From NCBI RefSeq assembly GCF_944387275.1, contig NZ_CALXEG010000023.1, positions 1 through 46,817 on the forward strand: a stretch of DNA of 46,817 nucleotides, given 5' to 3'. The notes under the pieces are model-generated. The model had not been told where the DNA came from. It saw only the letters and a program-made list of their open reading frames with translations, and made no database searches. Numbering within the stretch: the first letter of the stretch is position 1; each line of letters begins with the position of its first letter. This stretch comes from an uncultured Pseudoflavonifractor sp. (GTDB taxonomy: Bacteria > Bacillota > Clostridia > Oscillospirales > Oscillospiraceae). Made by a program: the position numbers and the translations under genes. This document shows, piece after piece, positions 20,558 through 28,526 of this stretch.

Positions 20558-21715
20558 TTACCGGCCCAGGGTGTTGAACTCCTCCGGAGGCTGCGCCCGC
20601 AGGCCGAATTTCCACTCAATGGCGTCGGCGATCCGGCGGCAGGCCTGGCCGTCGCCGTAGGGGTTGACCGCATGGGCCATCTCGCCGTAGGCCGCGGCAT
20701 CGGTCAGCAGGGTGTGGGCCATCTGGTACACATCCTCCTCCTCCGTACCCGCGATCTTTACAGTGCCCGCCTCCACGGCCTCGGGCCGCTCGGTCTCCCG
20801 GCGCAGGACAAGCACCGGGCGGCCCAGAGCGGGCGCCTCCTCCTGCAGTCCGCCGGAGTCGGTCATGACCAGATAGCACCGGGCCATCAGGTTGTGCATC
20901 TCCTCCACATCCAGGGGATCGATCAGGTGAATCCTGGGGTGGCCGGACAGGTACTTGGCCGCCGCCTCCCGCACCACGGGGGACAGGTGCACCGGGTACA
21001 CCAGCTCCACGTCCTCGTGGGCGTCCGCCACACGGCGCAGAGCGGTCATGATGTTGGTCATGGGCTGGCCGTAGTTCTCCCGGCGGTGGCAGGTGACCAG
21101 GATGATCTTCTTGTGCTCATAGTCCAGGTGGTTGAGCAGATCAGTTGCAAAGTGATAATCCTTTACAACCGTTGTCTGGAGGGCGTCAATGACGGTATTG
21201 CCGGTGATGAACACCCCGTTTTTGATCCCCTCACCGGCCAGGTTGGCCCGGTTGGCGGGCGTGGGGCAGAAGTGGAGGTCGGCAATGTCCCCCACCAGGG
21301 TGCGGTTCATCTCCTCCGGGTAGGGGGAGTACTTGTCCCAGGTACGGAGACCGGCCTCCACGTGTCCCACCATGATCTGGTGGTAAAAGGCGGCCAGGGC
21401 GCCGGCAAAGGTGGTGGAGGTGTCTCCGTGGACCAGCACAAGGTCGGGCTTGGCGGTCTGGAACACCCCCTCCAGCCCCAGGAGGCACTTGGTGGTGATG
21501 GTGGACAGGGTCTGACGGGGCTCCATGATGTTCAGGTCATAGTCCGGCTTCAGACGGAAAATCTCCAGCACCGAGTCCAGCATCTGCCGGTGCTGGGCGG
21601 TGACACAGCACAGGGACTCGATCCCCTCCCGGCGGCTGAGCTCCTGCACCAGGGGGGCCATCTTGATGGCCTCGGGCCGGGTGCCGAAAATGGTCATGAC
21701 ACGGATGGGCTTCAT
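20558..21715 (-). CDS. wecB: UDP-N-acetylglucosamine 2-epimerase (non-hydrolysing)
   Basis: A 385-residue protein with the WecB/MnaA signatures MTIFGTRPEAIKMAPL at the N-terminus, VHGDTSTTFAGALAAFY near 94-110, HVEAGLRTWDKYSPYPEEMNR near 117-137 and TDSGGLQEEAPALGRPVLVLR near 286-306. It interconverts UDP-GlcNAc and UDP-ManNAc, a precursor for wall teichoic-acid linkage units and other surface polymers. Its start overlaps the tagO stop by 4 bases (ATGA), so the two act in one pathway. Length is standard. Confidence 0.95.
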   Translation of the reverse strand: MKPIRVMTIFGTRPEAIKMAPLVQELSRREGIESLCCVTAQHRQMLDSVLEIFRLKPDYDLNIMEPRQTLSTITTKCLLGLEGVFQTAKPDLVLVHGDTSTTFAGALAAFYHQIMVGHVEAGLRTWDKYSPYPEEMNRTLVGDIADLHFCPTPANRANLAGEGIKNGVFITGNTVIDALQTTVVKDYHFATDLLNHLDYEHKKIILVTCHRRENYGQPMTNIMTALRRVADAHEDVELVYPVHLSPVVREAAAKYLSGHPRIHLIDPLDVEEMHNLMARCYLVMTDSGGLQEEAPALGRPVLVLRRETERPEAVEAGTVKIAGTEEEDVYQMAHTLLTDAAAYGEMAHAVNPYGDGQACRRIADAIEWKFGLRAQPPEEFNTLGR

Positions 21716-22824
21716 TTCTTCTCCTCCTCCCCGGTACCGGCCTCAGACTCCGCCGGATTCTGGGGCGGGTTGGTCCGGTTCTTCTTGTTGTTGTGAAGGA
21801 AAATCTGTCCGGCTACCGCTCCGGCGGCGCACAGCGCCATCAGCAGCAGCATAGCCTTGACAGGGCCCTCGGTGGTCAGCACCACGGCGGACAGGCCCAG
21901 AATGGCGCTGATGATGTAGAGCACGGCCACCGCCTGCTTCTGGGAGAAGCCCATGTCGATGAGCCGGTGGTGCACATGGCTCCGGTCGGCGTGCATGGGG
22001 CTCTGGCCGTGGGCGATGCGGCGGATAAAGGCAAAGCAGGTGTCAAAGATGGGCAGGCCCAGCATGAGGAAGGGCACCACAAAGGAGATGATGGTGTACA
22101 GCTTGAAGAGGCCCTGCACCGAGATCACCGCCAGCACAAAGCCCAGGAACGTGGAGCCCGTGTCGCCCATGAAGATCTTGGCGGGGTTCAGGTTGTAGGG
22201 CAGGAAGCCCAGGCAGCCGCCGCACAGGGCCGCCACCATCAGGGCGATGGGGATCTCCCCCACCGACATGGCGATGACCAGCAGCGTCATGGAGCTGATG
22301 GTGGACACGCCGCAGGCCAGGCCGTCCAGGCCGTCGATCAGGTTGACGGCGTTGGTGATGGCCACGATCCAGATGACAGTGACAGGATAGGCCAGCCAGC
22401 CCAGATCCCAGTACAGGTTGGCGGAGAACACGTTGGGATTGGAGATCGTGTCGATTATATTGCCCGACATGACCGCCACCAGGGCGGCGATGATCTGGAT
22501 CACAAATTTGAAGGACGCCTTCAGCGCGTAGATATCGTCAAAGATACCCAGCACCACGATGATCACGGCGCCTAGAAGCATGCCCCGGATCTGGGGCGTC
22601 ATCTCCACGAAAAACAGCGTGCTGACGATAAAGCCGAAAAAGATGGCCAGGCCGCCCATGCGGGGAATGGGGTGATCGTGCATCCGGCGGCTGTCCTTGG
22701 GCACGTCCATGGCGCCCACCTTCTGGGCCAGGGACTTGACCACTGGGGTCAGAATGAGCGCCACGATCAGCGCCACGCCCAGGGCCGCCGCCACCATGCC
22801 GATCTCACGAAGTTCTACATTCAT
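21712..22824 (-). CDS. tagO: Undecaprenyl-phosphate GlcNAc-1-phosphate transferase (TagO/WecA family)
   Basis: A 370-residue membrane protein with about 11 helices. Conserved motifs are DVPKDSRRMHDHPIPRMGG (40-58), LGIFDDIYALKASFKF with the Asp-Asp pair, NAVNLIDGLDGLACGV, and the cytosolic HADRSHVHHRL loop near the C-terminal half. It transfers GlcNAc-1-P to undecaprenyl phosphate on the inner face of the membrane, the first step of linkage-unit or polysaccharide synthesis. The tail after residue 340 is hydrophilic and Asn/Glu-rich. It is followed by an overlapping wecB and preceded by trpS at 35 bases. Confidence 0.93.
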   Translation of the reverse strand: MNVELREIGMVAAALGVALIVALILTPVVKSLAQKVGAMDVPKDSRRMHDHPIPRMGGLAIFFGFIVSTLFFVEMTPQIRGMLLGAVIIVVLGIFDDIYALKASFKFVIQIIAALVAVMSGNIIDTISNPNVFSANLYWDLGWLAYPVTVIWIVAITNAVNLIDGLDGLACGVSTISSMTLLVIAMSVGEIPIALMVAALCGGCLGFLPYNLNPAKIFMGDTGSTFLGFVLAVISVQGLFKLYTIISFVVPFLMLGLPIFDTCFAFIRRIAHGQSPMHADRSHVHHRLIDMGFSQKQAVAVLYIISAILGLSAVVLTTEGPVKAMLLLMALCAAGAVAGQIFLHNNKKNRTNPPQNPAESEAGTGEEEKK

Positions 22825-22859
22825 GGTTCTTCTCCTTTAGACGGAATCCCCTGCTGCGC

Positions 22860-23861
22860 TCAGCGCTGCAGGAAGCCCACCTTTTTATAGACCTTGCGCA
22901 GGGTCTTCTCCGCCACATAGGAGGCCTTCTCCGCACCGGCGCGGTACACGCTCTCCAGGTACGCCTTATCGGAGAGCAGCCGGTGGGTCTCCTCCTGGAT
23001 GGGACGGAGCATCTCCACCACGGCCTCGCCCACCACGGGCTTGAAGGCGCCATACCCCTTGCCCTCGAACTCGGCCTCGATCTCTTCAAAGGTCTTGCCG
23101 GTGACGGCGGAGTAGATGTTCATCAGGTTGGACACGCCGGGCTTGTTCTCCCGGTCATACCGGATGCAGTGCTCGGTGTCGCTGTCGGTGATGGCCCGCT
23201 TGAACTTGCGCATGATGTCCTCAGGCTTCTCCATGAGGAACACGCAGCCCTCGGGGATGGACTTGCTCATCTTGGTGTCGGGCTGGTTCAGGCTCATGAT
23301 CCGGGCGCCCATCTTGGGGATATAGGGCTCGGGCATCTTGAGCACGTCGCCGTAGATGTGGTTGAACCGCTGGGCAATGTTGCGGGTCAGCTCCACATGC
23401 TGCTTCTGGTCCTCGCCCACCGGCACATAGTCGGGCTGGTAGAGCAGGATGTCCGCCGCCATCAGGCAGGGGTAGGTGAACAGGCCGGCGTTGATGTTGT
23501 CGGCGTGCTTGGCGGACTTGTCCTTGAACTGGGTCATGCGGGAGAGCTCGCCGAACATGGTGTAGCAGGACAGCACCCAGGACAGCTCCGCGTGCTGGTG
23601 GATGTGGGACTGGACGAACAGGGTGTTCCGCTCCGGGTCCAGGCCGCAGGCGATGTACTGGGCCAGCTGCTCCAGGGTCCGGCGGCGCAGGTCGGCAGGG
23701 GTCTGGCGGACGGTGATAGTGTGCATGTCCGCCATAAAATAGTAGCAGTCAAACTCGTCCGCCCGGGCGCCCCAGTTCTTGATGGCGCCAAGGTAGTTGC
23801 CCAGATGCAGGTCGCCGCTGGGCTGGATGCCGGAGAGCATTACTTTCTTTGTCGTTTCCAT
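22860..23861 (-). CDS. trpS: Tryptophanyl-tRNA synthetase
   Basis: A 333-residue class I synthetase. The ATG at 23861 gives METTKKVMLSGIQPSG with the ATP-site variant GDLHLGNY; an upstream extension lacks family sequence. The second signature is DTKMSKSIPEG near residues 196-206. It charges tRNA-Trp in the cytoplasm. A GAGGTG site lies 10 bases upstream. The leader from the divergent promoter is only ~67 bases, too short for a T-box. It diverges from gltX. Confidence 0.95.
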   Translation of the reverse strand: METTKKVMLSGIQPSGDLHLGNYLGAIKNWGARADEFDCYYFMADMHTITVRQTPADLRRRTLEQLAQYIACGLDPERNTLFVQSHIHQHAELSWVLSCYTMFGELSRMTQFKDKSAKHADNINAGLFTYPCLMAADILLYQPDYVPVGEDQKQHVELTRNIAQRFNHIYGDVLKMPEPYIPKMGARIMSLNQPDTKMSKSIPEGCVFLMEKPEDIMRKFKRAITDSDTEHCIRYDRENKPGVSNLMNIYSAVTGKTFEEIEAEFEGKGYGAFKPVVGEAVVEMLRPIQEETHRLLSDKAYLESVYRAGAEKASYVAEKTLRKVYKKVGFLQR

Positions 23862-23934
23862 TTCTGTTTTACACCTCGACTGTGCCTCCGAAGGCGATTT
23901 CCTTCTTTCGGGGCGCATATTTACATACCAGTTT

Positions 23935-23963
23935 ATCATACCACACGGCGTACCGCTTGACAA
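23935..23963 (-). promoter_or_regulatory. trpS promoter, back-to-back with gltX promoter
   Basis: Minus strand TTGTCA (23963-23958), 17-base spacer, TATGAT (23940-23935). Its -35 hexamer overlaps that of the gltX promoter by 5 bases. Confidence 0.75.
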
Positions 23964-23985
23964 GTTATACCCTTACCTTTAGAAT
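23957..23985 (+). promoter_or_regulatory. gltX promoter
   Basis: Consensus TTGACA (23957-23962), 17-base spacer, TAGAAT (23980-23985), giving a leader of about 60 bases. The two promoters likely compete for polymerase. Confidence 0.8.
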
Positions 23986-24053
23986 GGTAAAGATCAGAAG
24001 AACTTCCGCCTGTCGGCGTGATTCTCACAATTATTACCACTGGAGGCATGACC

Positions 24054-25538
24054 ATGGATATGAAATGGTTTGACGACATGGAGGCCCGCATCCCCAAGGG
24101 CAAGGTCCGTACCCGCTTCGCCCCCTCCCCCACCGGCTATATGCACATCGGCAATCTGCGCACCGCACTCTACACCTGGCTCATCGCCCGCCATCAGGGC
24201 GGCACCTTTATCCTCCGCATCGAGGACACCGACCAGGAGCGCCTGGTGGAGGGCGCCACCGAGGTGATCTACAAGACCCTCCGGGAGTGCGGCCTGACCT
24301 GGGACGAGGGCCCCGATATCGGCGGCCCCGTGGCTCCCTATGTCCAGACCGAGCGCCGGGACACCTACGGCAAGTACGCCGAGCTGCTGGTGGAGCGGGG
24401 CCACGCCTACTACTGCTTCTGCGAGAAGACTGAGAGCGAGGAGGACAGTGGCAACTTTGACCGCGCCGCCGACCCCTGCCGCTCCCTGAGCCTGGAGGAG
24501 GCCAGGGCCCGGATCGCCGCCGGCGCGTCCTACGTGATCCGCCAGAAGATCCCCGCCGGCGGCACCACCACCTTCTCCGACGCCGTGTTCGGCGACATCA
24601 CCGTGGACAACGACACCCTGGACGACCAGGTGCTCATCAAGTCCGACGGCCTGCCCACCTACAACTTCGCCAACGTCATCGACGACCACCTGATGGGCAT
24701 CACCCACGTGGTCCGGGGCAGCGAGTACCTCTCCTCCGCCCCCAAGTACAACCTGCTCTATCAGGCCTTCGGCTGGGAAGTGCCCACCTATATCCACTGC
24801 TCCCCCGTCATGCGGGACGCCCACAACAAGATGAGCAAGCGCCACGGCGACCCCTCCTACCAGGACCTGATCGCCCAGGGCTTCCTGTCCCAGGCCGTGG
24901 TCAACTACGTCACCCTGCTGGGCTGGTCCCCCCGGGGCGAGTACAGCGAGCAGGAGTTCTTCTCCCTGGAGGAGCTCTCTCAGGTGTTCGACATCGGCGG
25001 CATCTCCAAGTCCCCCGCCATCTTCGACATCGAGAAGCTGCGCTACTTTAACGCCAAGTACCTGCGCGAGCTCTCCCCCGAGGACTTCTATGCTCTGGCC
25101 GAGCCCTATCTCCGGGAGGCCGTCAAGACCCCCGGCATCGACCTGAAGCTCATTGCCCCCCTGGTCCAGCCCCGGTGCGACACCCTGCTGGACATCGCCC
25201 CCCAGGTGGACTTCTTCGACGCCCTGCCCGAGTACTCCAACGAGCTCTACTGCCACAAGAAGATGAAGACCAACGAGGAAAACTCCCTGGAGGCCCTCAA
25301 GCAGGTGCTCCCCGTGCTGGAGGGCCTGAGCGACTGGACCTACGACGCCATCCATGACGCCCTCATCGGCCTGGCGGAAAAGCTGGAGCTGAAGAACGGC
25401 CGGATCATGTGGCCGGTGCGCACCGCCCTGTCCGGCAAGGCCGTCACCCCCGGCGGCGCGGTAGAGCTGTGCCACATCCTGGGCCGGGACGAGGCCCTCG
25501 CCCGCATCCGCAAGGGCATCGCCCAGCTGGGCGGCTGA
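24054..25538 (+). CDS. gltX: Glutamyl-tRNA synthetase
   Basis: A 494-residue class I synthetase. ATG 24054 is preferred because GGAGG lies 7 bases upstream; earlier in-frame ATGs are too close to it. Signatures are RFAPSPTGYMHIGNLRTALY at about 20-39 (HIGH motif as HIGN) and NKMSKRHGD at about 259-267 (KMSKR). A Cys-rich patch CFCEKTESEEDSGNFDRAADPC at about residues 122-143 recalls the zinc region of some GluRS. It attaches Glu to tRNA-Glu; in Clostridia lacking GlnRS it may also charge tRNA-Gln, with GatCAB correcting it. Monocistronic, ended by a strong hairpin. Confidence 0.96.
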   Translation: MDMKWFDDMEARIPKGKVRTRFAPSPTGYMHIGNLRTALYTWLIARHQGGTFILRIEDTDQERLVEGATEVIYKTLRECGLTWDEGPDIGGPVAPYVQTERRDTYGKYAELLVERGHAYYCFCEKTESEEDSGNFDRAADPCRSLSLEEARARIAAGASYVIRQKIPAGGTTTFSDAVFGDITVDNDTLDDQVLIKSDGLPTYNFANVIDDHLMGITHVVRGSEYLSSAPKYNLLYQAFGWEVPTYIHCSPVMRDAHNKMSKRHGDPSYQDLIAQGFLSQAVVNYVTLLGWSPRGEYSEQEFFSLEELSQVFDIGGISKSPAIFDIEKLRYFNAKYLRELSPEDFYALAEPYLREAVKTPGIDLKLIAPLVQPRCDTLLDIAPQVDFFDALPEYSNELYCHKKMKTNEENSLEALKQVLPVLEGLSDWTYDAIHDALIGLAEKLELKNGRIMWPVRTALSGKAVTPGGAVELCHILGRDEALARIRKGIAQLGG

Positions 25539-25566
25539 GTCCCCTCTTCTCCCCCCGCTCTCATGA

Positions 25567-25600
25567 CAGAGGGCCGGGCGCTACCGCGCCCGGCCCTCTG
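25567..25600. terminator. Terminator after gltX
   Basis: A perfect 15-bp stem, CAGAGGGCCGGGCGC / GCGCCCGGCCCTCTG with loop TACC, followed on the plus strand by the moderately T-rich TTCTTATGTT. It also lies 23 bases beyond the stop of the minus-strand small gene at 25623. Confidence 0.8.
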
Positions 25601-25622
25601 TTCTTATGTTCAGCCTGCTCTC

Positions 25623-25784
25623 TCAGCAGCCGCAGTTATTGCCGCAGCCGTTGTTGTTGCAGCCGCAACCGCAGCCGCCCCAGTTCCCGCCGCCGCAGCA
25701 GCAGCACAGGATGATGATGAGGATGATGATCCACAGGCAGCCGCAGCCGCCACCCCAGCCGGAACCGTTATTGCAGCACCCCAT
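25623..25784 (-). CDS. 53-residue Cys/Gly/Asn-rich membrane peptide
   Basis: A short gene on the minus strand, with ATG at 25784 preceded by AGGAGG at 9 bases and a TGA stop. The peptide has three parts: an N-terminal MGCCNNGSGWGGGCGC, a hydrophobic helix LWIIILIIIL (17-26), and a C-terminal half made almost only of Cys, Gly and Asn, starting with CCCC at 27-30. It has 15 Cys in 53 residues. Proteins of this look are sometimes auto-named 'chorion class high-cysteine' in Clostridia, with no known role. Metal binding, disulfide cross-linking, a spore-coat part or a peptide toxin/bacteriocin-like function are all possible. It ends close to the gltX terminator and stands alone. Confidence 0.75.
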   Translation of the reverse strand: MGCCNNGSGWGGGCGCLWIIILIIILCCCCGGGNWGGCGCGCNNNGCGNNCGC

Positions 25785-25924
25785 AATGAAGTACCTCCTG
25801 AAATGAAATGGAGACCGGCTGCCGGAGCCTGCCCTGGCGGCTTCTCCTGCGCGGCCTCACTTCATACTATGCCCCGCCCTCCGATTGGTGCGGCATCCCG
25901 CCCGCCCCACACAGGCAAAGAGAA

Positions 25925-25948
25925 AGCCCCCGGCTGCCGCCGGGGGCT
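25925..25948 (-). terminator. Terminator of the rex-SLH transcript
   Basis: A 10-bp stem, AGCCCCCGGC / GCCGGGGGCT with loop TGCC (plus-strand reading). On the minus strand it is followed by TTCTCTTTG. It lies 4 bases past the stop codon of the SLH-like gene. Confidence 0.75.
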
Positions 25949-25952
25949 GTGC

Positions 25953-27107
25953 TTATGCAATTCGCTCCGTGACCACGCCGGCCTGTACCTTCTTGACCTT
26001 GGCGGAGTCCAGGGTCCCCGCAGAAGCGAGATGGCTGAGCAGGGTCCCGCCGGACTTCATTTTGGCGTCCAGCGCGTAATAGGACACATAGGCCACCTGG
26101 GCCCGGAGGAAGGGCTCCTCCACCAGCAGCTTGTACTCCCCGTCGGTGATGCACCCCAGCTCCAGGCTGCGCAGCAGCGCCGAATCCCACTGGAAATCCG
26201 GGTTGCTGCCGCTGTCCTGATAGCCCAGCGCCCGGAGCACAAAGGTCATGTACTCACCGGAGGTGATGGTGACATAGGGGGCAAAGTACAGCTCCTCGCT
26301 GTCCGCGCCCACGCCCTTGGTGTACCCCTTGGCGTAGGCATAGGTCACGTAGCTCTGGCACCACGCGGGCACGTCCACAAAGGGACAGGGCTCCGTTGTG
26401 GCCAGGGCCGCCTGTTCCTCACCCAGCAGGCGGAGAAACATGATCAGGCCCTCGATGCGGGTGGGGGCGTTCTCCAGCATCAGCCCGTCGCCGTAGGCCG
26501 TGTCGCCGCCCTTGAACAGCCCCATCTCCTTCAGGGCATTGGCCAGTTCGTTGTAATCCGTGGCGTCGCTCTTTACCACGGAGTAGAACCCCTGGGGCGC
26601 CAGCACGGCAGTGTCGGATGTGACAGTCAGCTGGCAGAGGGTGTTCTCCGCGGCCAGATAGCGGTGCTGCGCCGTCATAGCCGCACCGGAGGCCACATCA
26701 GCGGCGGTGGTCATGTCCACCACGCCGCCGCCGGAGGCGTAGGAGATGGTGGCCGACCCGGCCAGCAGCATGCCGCTGGAGCCGGTGTCCAGGGTGATGA
26801 CGTCCCCGTGCTTGAAGCGCTGCTCGGTAAAGGAGGCGGCGTACCCGCCCCCCTCTCCCGCCAGCGCATTGGCCCGGGCCTGGTACAGCTCCGCCTGAGC
26901 CTTGAGCTCGTCCAGCGCGTCATCATAGACTTTCCCCAGCCCGGACTGGATCTCCTTGTCCGCCTGCGCCACCGTTTCGGGGATATAGGTATTGGTAATA
27001 TAGGACTGGGTCAGCAGCGGGTCGGACGAGCTGCCGCCCGCCGCCACCGCCGCCACACAGCCGGCCAGCAGAAGCATGGCCAGCAGGGCTGCCGCAATTC
27101 GTCTCAT
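25953..27107 (-). CDS. SLH-domain-like surface lipoprotein
   Basis: A 384-residue protein with a signal sequence and lipobox LLLAGC (Cys17), so lipid anchoring on the outer face of the membrane is predicted. A coiled helical stretch rich in Ala/Glu/Gln spans about 40-85. The C-terminal half (about 185-350) carries degenerate S-layer homology repeats: LANALKEMGLFKGG followed by CPFVDVPAWCQSYVTYAYAKGYTKGVGA and YFAPYVTITSGEYMTFVLRALGY. SLH modules bind pyruvylated cell-wall polymers, and anchoring by lipid as well would be redundant, so these repeats may serve another role. It begins 3 bases after rex and shares its promoter, an unexpected pairing with a redox repressor. Confidence 0.75.
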   Translation of the reverse strand: MRRIAAALLAMLLLAGCVAAVAAGGSSSDPLLTQSYITNTYIPETVAQADKEIQSGLGKVYDDALDELKAQAELYQARANALAGEGGGYAASFTEQRFKHGDVITLDTGSSGMLLAGSATISYASGGGVVDMTTAADVASGAAMTAQHRYLAAENTLCQLTVTSDTAVLAPQGFYSVVKSDATDYNELANALKEMGLFKGGDTAYGDGLMLENAPTRIEGLIMFLRLLGEEQAALATTEPCPFVDVPAWCQSYVTYAYAKGYTKGVGADSEELYFAPYVTITSGEYMTFVLRALGYQDSGSNPDFQWDSALLRSLELGCITDGEYKLLVEEPFLRAQVAYVSYYALDAKMKSGGTLLSHLASAGTLDSAKVKKVQAGVVTERIA

Positions 27108-27110
27108 TCC

Positions 27111-27758
27111 TTACTCCCGGGCGTCGTCCGCGTCGGAGATCATATAGCTCAGGGCCAACAGGCTGTCGGCAAAGTGCACATCCTCAATGATCACATTGTC
27201 CCCCTCGGCCAGGTTCAGCTCGATGTTGGTGAAGTTCCAGATGCCCTTTACGCCGGCGGCCACCAGCCGCTCCGCCAGATCGTTGGCCACACGGCCGGGG
27301 ACGGTGAGCACGCCCACGCTGGTGGGGTGCTCCGCCAGATACTCCTCCAGGGTATCCGCGTGGCGGATGGTCACAGCGCCGATGGTACTGCCCACAATGG
27401 CGGGATTGACATCAAAGGCCGCCGTCAGCTGGAAGCCGTTCTTCTCAAAGTGGAAGTTCTCGATCAGCGCCCGGCCCAGGTTGCCGGCGCCCAGGATCAC
27501 CGCCGTATGGGAGCGGTTCATGCCCAGAATATCGGAGATCTCTCCCCGCAGCTTCTCTACGTTATATCCATACCCCTGCTGGCCGAACTCGCCGAAGCAG
27601 GACAGGTCCTGCCGGATCTGGGAGGCGGTCAGGCCCATGGAGCTCCCCAGGGCGTTGGAGGAGATTCGAACGGTACCGGCTTGAAAGAGATCGTTCAGAT
27701 GGCGGTAATACCGAGGGAGCCGCCGGATCACTGCGCTGGATACCTTCTGCTTTCTCAT
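27111..27758 (-). CDS. rex: Redox-sensing transcriptional repressor Rex
   Basis: A 215-residue repressor. ATG 27758 gives the family start MRKQKVSSAVIRRLPRYYRHL and the winged-helix segment SNALGSSMGLTASQIRQDLSCFGEFG. The Rossmann NADH-binding part carries LGAGNLGRALIENF at about 90-103. The C-terminal helix swaps between subunits. In the family, NADH binding releases Rex from fermentation genes. It is the first gene of a unit with the SLH-like lipoprotein. The ribosome site is poor. A Rex-like inverted repeat overlaps its promoter (27850-27868), suggesting autoregulation and perhaps control of the divergent nitroreductase. Confidence 0.95.
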   Translation of the reverse strand: MRKQKVSSAVIRRLPRYYRHLNDLFQAGTVRISSNALGSSMGLTASQIRQDLSCFGEFGQQGYGYNVEKLRGEISDILGMNRSHTAVILGAGNLGRALIENFHFEKNGFQLTAAFDVNPAIVGSTIGAVTIRHADTLEEYLAEHPTSVGVLTVPGRVANDLAERLVAAGVKGIWNFTNIELNLAEGDNVIIEDVHFADSLLALSYMISDADDARE

Positions 27759-27827
27759 TGTCTTATCACACTCACTCTGTTTTGGTTGGCTGTTTCCCGT
27801 CAAACGGGGTTTCACGCTTATTTTTAT

Positions 27828-27856
27828 AGTTTACCGCAGCGCCGTGCACTTGTCAA
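27828..27856 (-). promoter_or_regulatory. rex promoter
   Basis: Minus strand consensus TTGACA (27856-27851), 17-base spacer, TAAACT (27833-27828), about 70 bases before the rex start. Confidence 0.78.
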
Positions 27857-27868
27857 TTTTTTTCACGG
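27850..27868. promoter_or_regulatory. Candidate Rex operator
   Basis: TTGTCAA-TTTTT-TTCACGG resembles the Rex site TTGTGAA-N4-TTCACAA but has one extra spacer base and mismatches. It covers the -35 box of the rex promoter and lies between rex and the divergent nitroreductase gene. Confidence 0.4.
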
Positions 27869-27894
27869 AATCCGCCTGCCGTGCCCGGTCCGGC

Positions 27895-27923
27895 TTTCTA
27901 TTTTCCCTTACTTATGCTAGAAT
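27895..27923 (+). promoter_or_regulatory. Promoter of the nitroreductase gene (extended -10)
   Basis: TGCTAGAAT gives an extended -10 (TAGAAT at 27918-27923) on the plus strand, with a weak TTTCTA at the -35 position 17 bases upstream. It lies 55 bases before the start codon. Confidence 0.58.
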
Positions 27924-27977
27924 AGATACCTGCCTACTGCGGTTTTATTATCCGCACACTCAAAGGAGGAACACCCT

Positions 27978-28481
27978 ATGCTGAAAGAACTGTTCGACCG
28001 CCGCAGCATCCGCCGTTACACCGACCGCCCCATCCCGAAGGAGGTCATCACCGAGCTGCTGCACGCCGCCATGAACGCTCCCTCCGCCCGCAATACGCAG
28101 AGCTGGCGGTTCCTGGTCATCACCGACCGGAAGACCCTGGACGACATGCCCTCCCTCCAGCCCTACACGGGCATGATGCGTCAGGCCCAGGCCGCCGTGC
28201 TGGTGCTGGGCGACCGCACCGCCGAATCGGACGAGGGGTATCTCTACGTCAACTGTGCCGCCGCCATCGAGAACCTGCTGGTGGAGGCGGTCCACCAGGG
28301 GCTGGGCGCCTGCTGGTGCGCGGTGGCCCCCAAGCCGGAGCGGATCGAGGGCTTCACCCGCTACTTCCGGCTGGACGGCACGGTGCTCCCCGTGGGCATC
28401 GTGGCTCTGGGCTGGCCCGCCGAGGAGCGGCCCAGAGTGGACCAGTACGACCCCAGCAAGGTCAGCTTCTGGAAGGGCTGA
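27978..28481 (+). CDS. Nitroreductase-family flavoprotein
   Basis: A 167-residue FMN-binding protein of the nitroreductase superfamily, short branch. The N-terminus FDRRSIRRYTDRPIPKEVITELLHAAMNAPSARNTQSWRFLVI matches the FMN phosphate-binding Arg pair and the 'APSa.N.QpW.F' motif. A second family stretch is NCAAAIENLLVEAVHQGLGACW. Such enzymes use NAD(P)H to reduce nitro groups, quinones or flavins; the physiological substrate is not deducible. AAAGGAGG precedes the ATG by 8 bases. It diverges from rex, and shared redox control by Rex is a reasonable inference. Confidence 0.88.
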   Translation: MLKELFDRRSIRRYTDRPIPKEVITELLHAAMNAPSARNTQSWRFLVITDRKTLDDMPSLQPYTGMMRQAQAAVLVLGDRTAESDEGYLYVNCAAAIENLLVEAVHQGLGACWCAVAPKPERIEGFTRYFRLDGTVLPVGIVALGWPAEERPRVDQYDPSKVSFWKG

Positions 28482-28491
28482 CCGTCAAACC

Positions 28492-28526
28492 GCAGCGGCG
28501 CCCGGTGGGCGCCGCTGCATTTTTTT
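28492..28526. terminator. Bidirectional terminator between nitroreductase and alcohol dehydrogenase genes
   Basis: A perfect 12-bp stem, GCAGCGGCGCCC / GGGCGCCGCTGC with loop GGT, followed on the plus strand by ATTTTTTT (28519-28526). The T run touches the stop of the converging gene at 28525. Confidence 0.9.

Noticed and set aside
23862..24053. T-box or other riboswitch before trpS or gltX
   Set aside because: Leaders from the two promoters are about 60-70 bases, too short, and no T-box bulge sequence is present.
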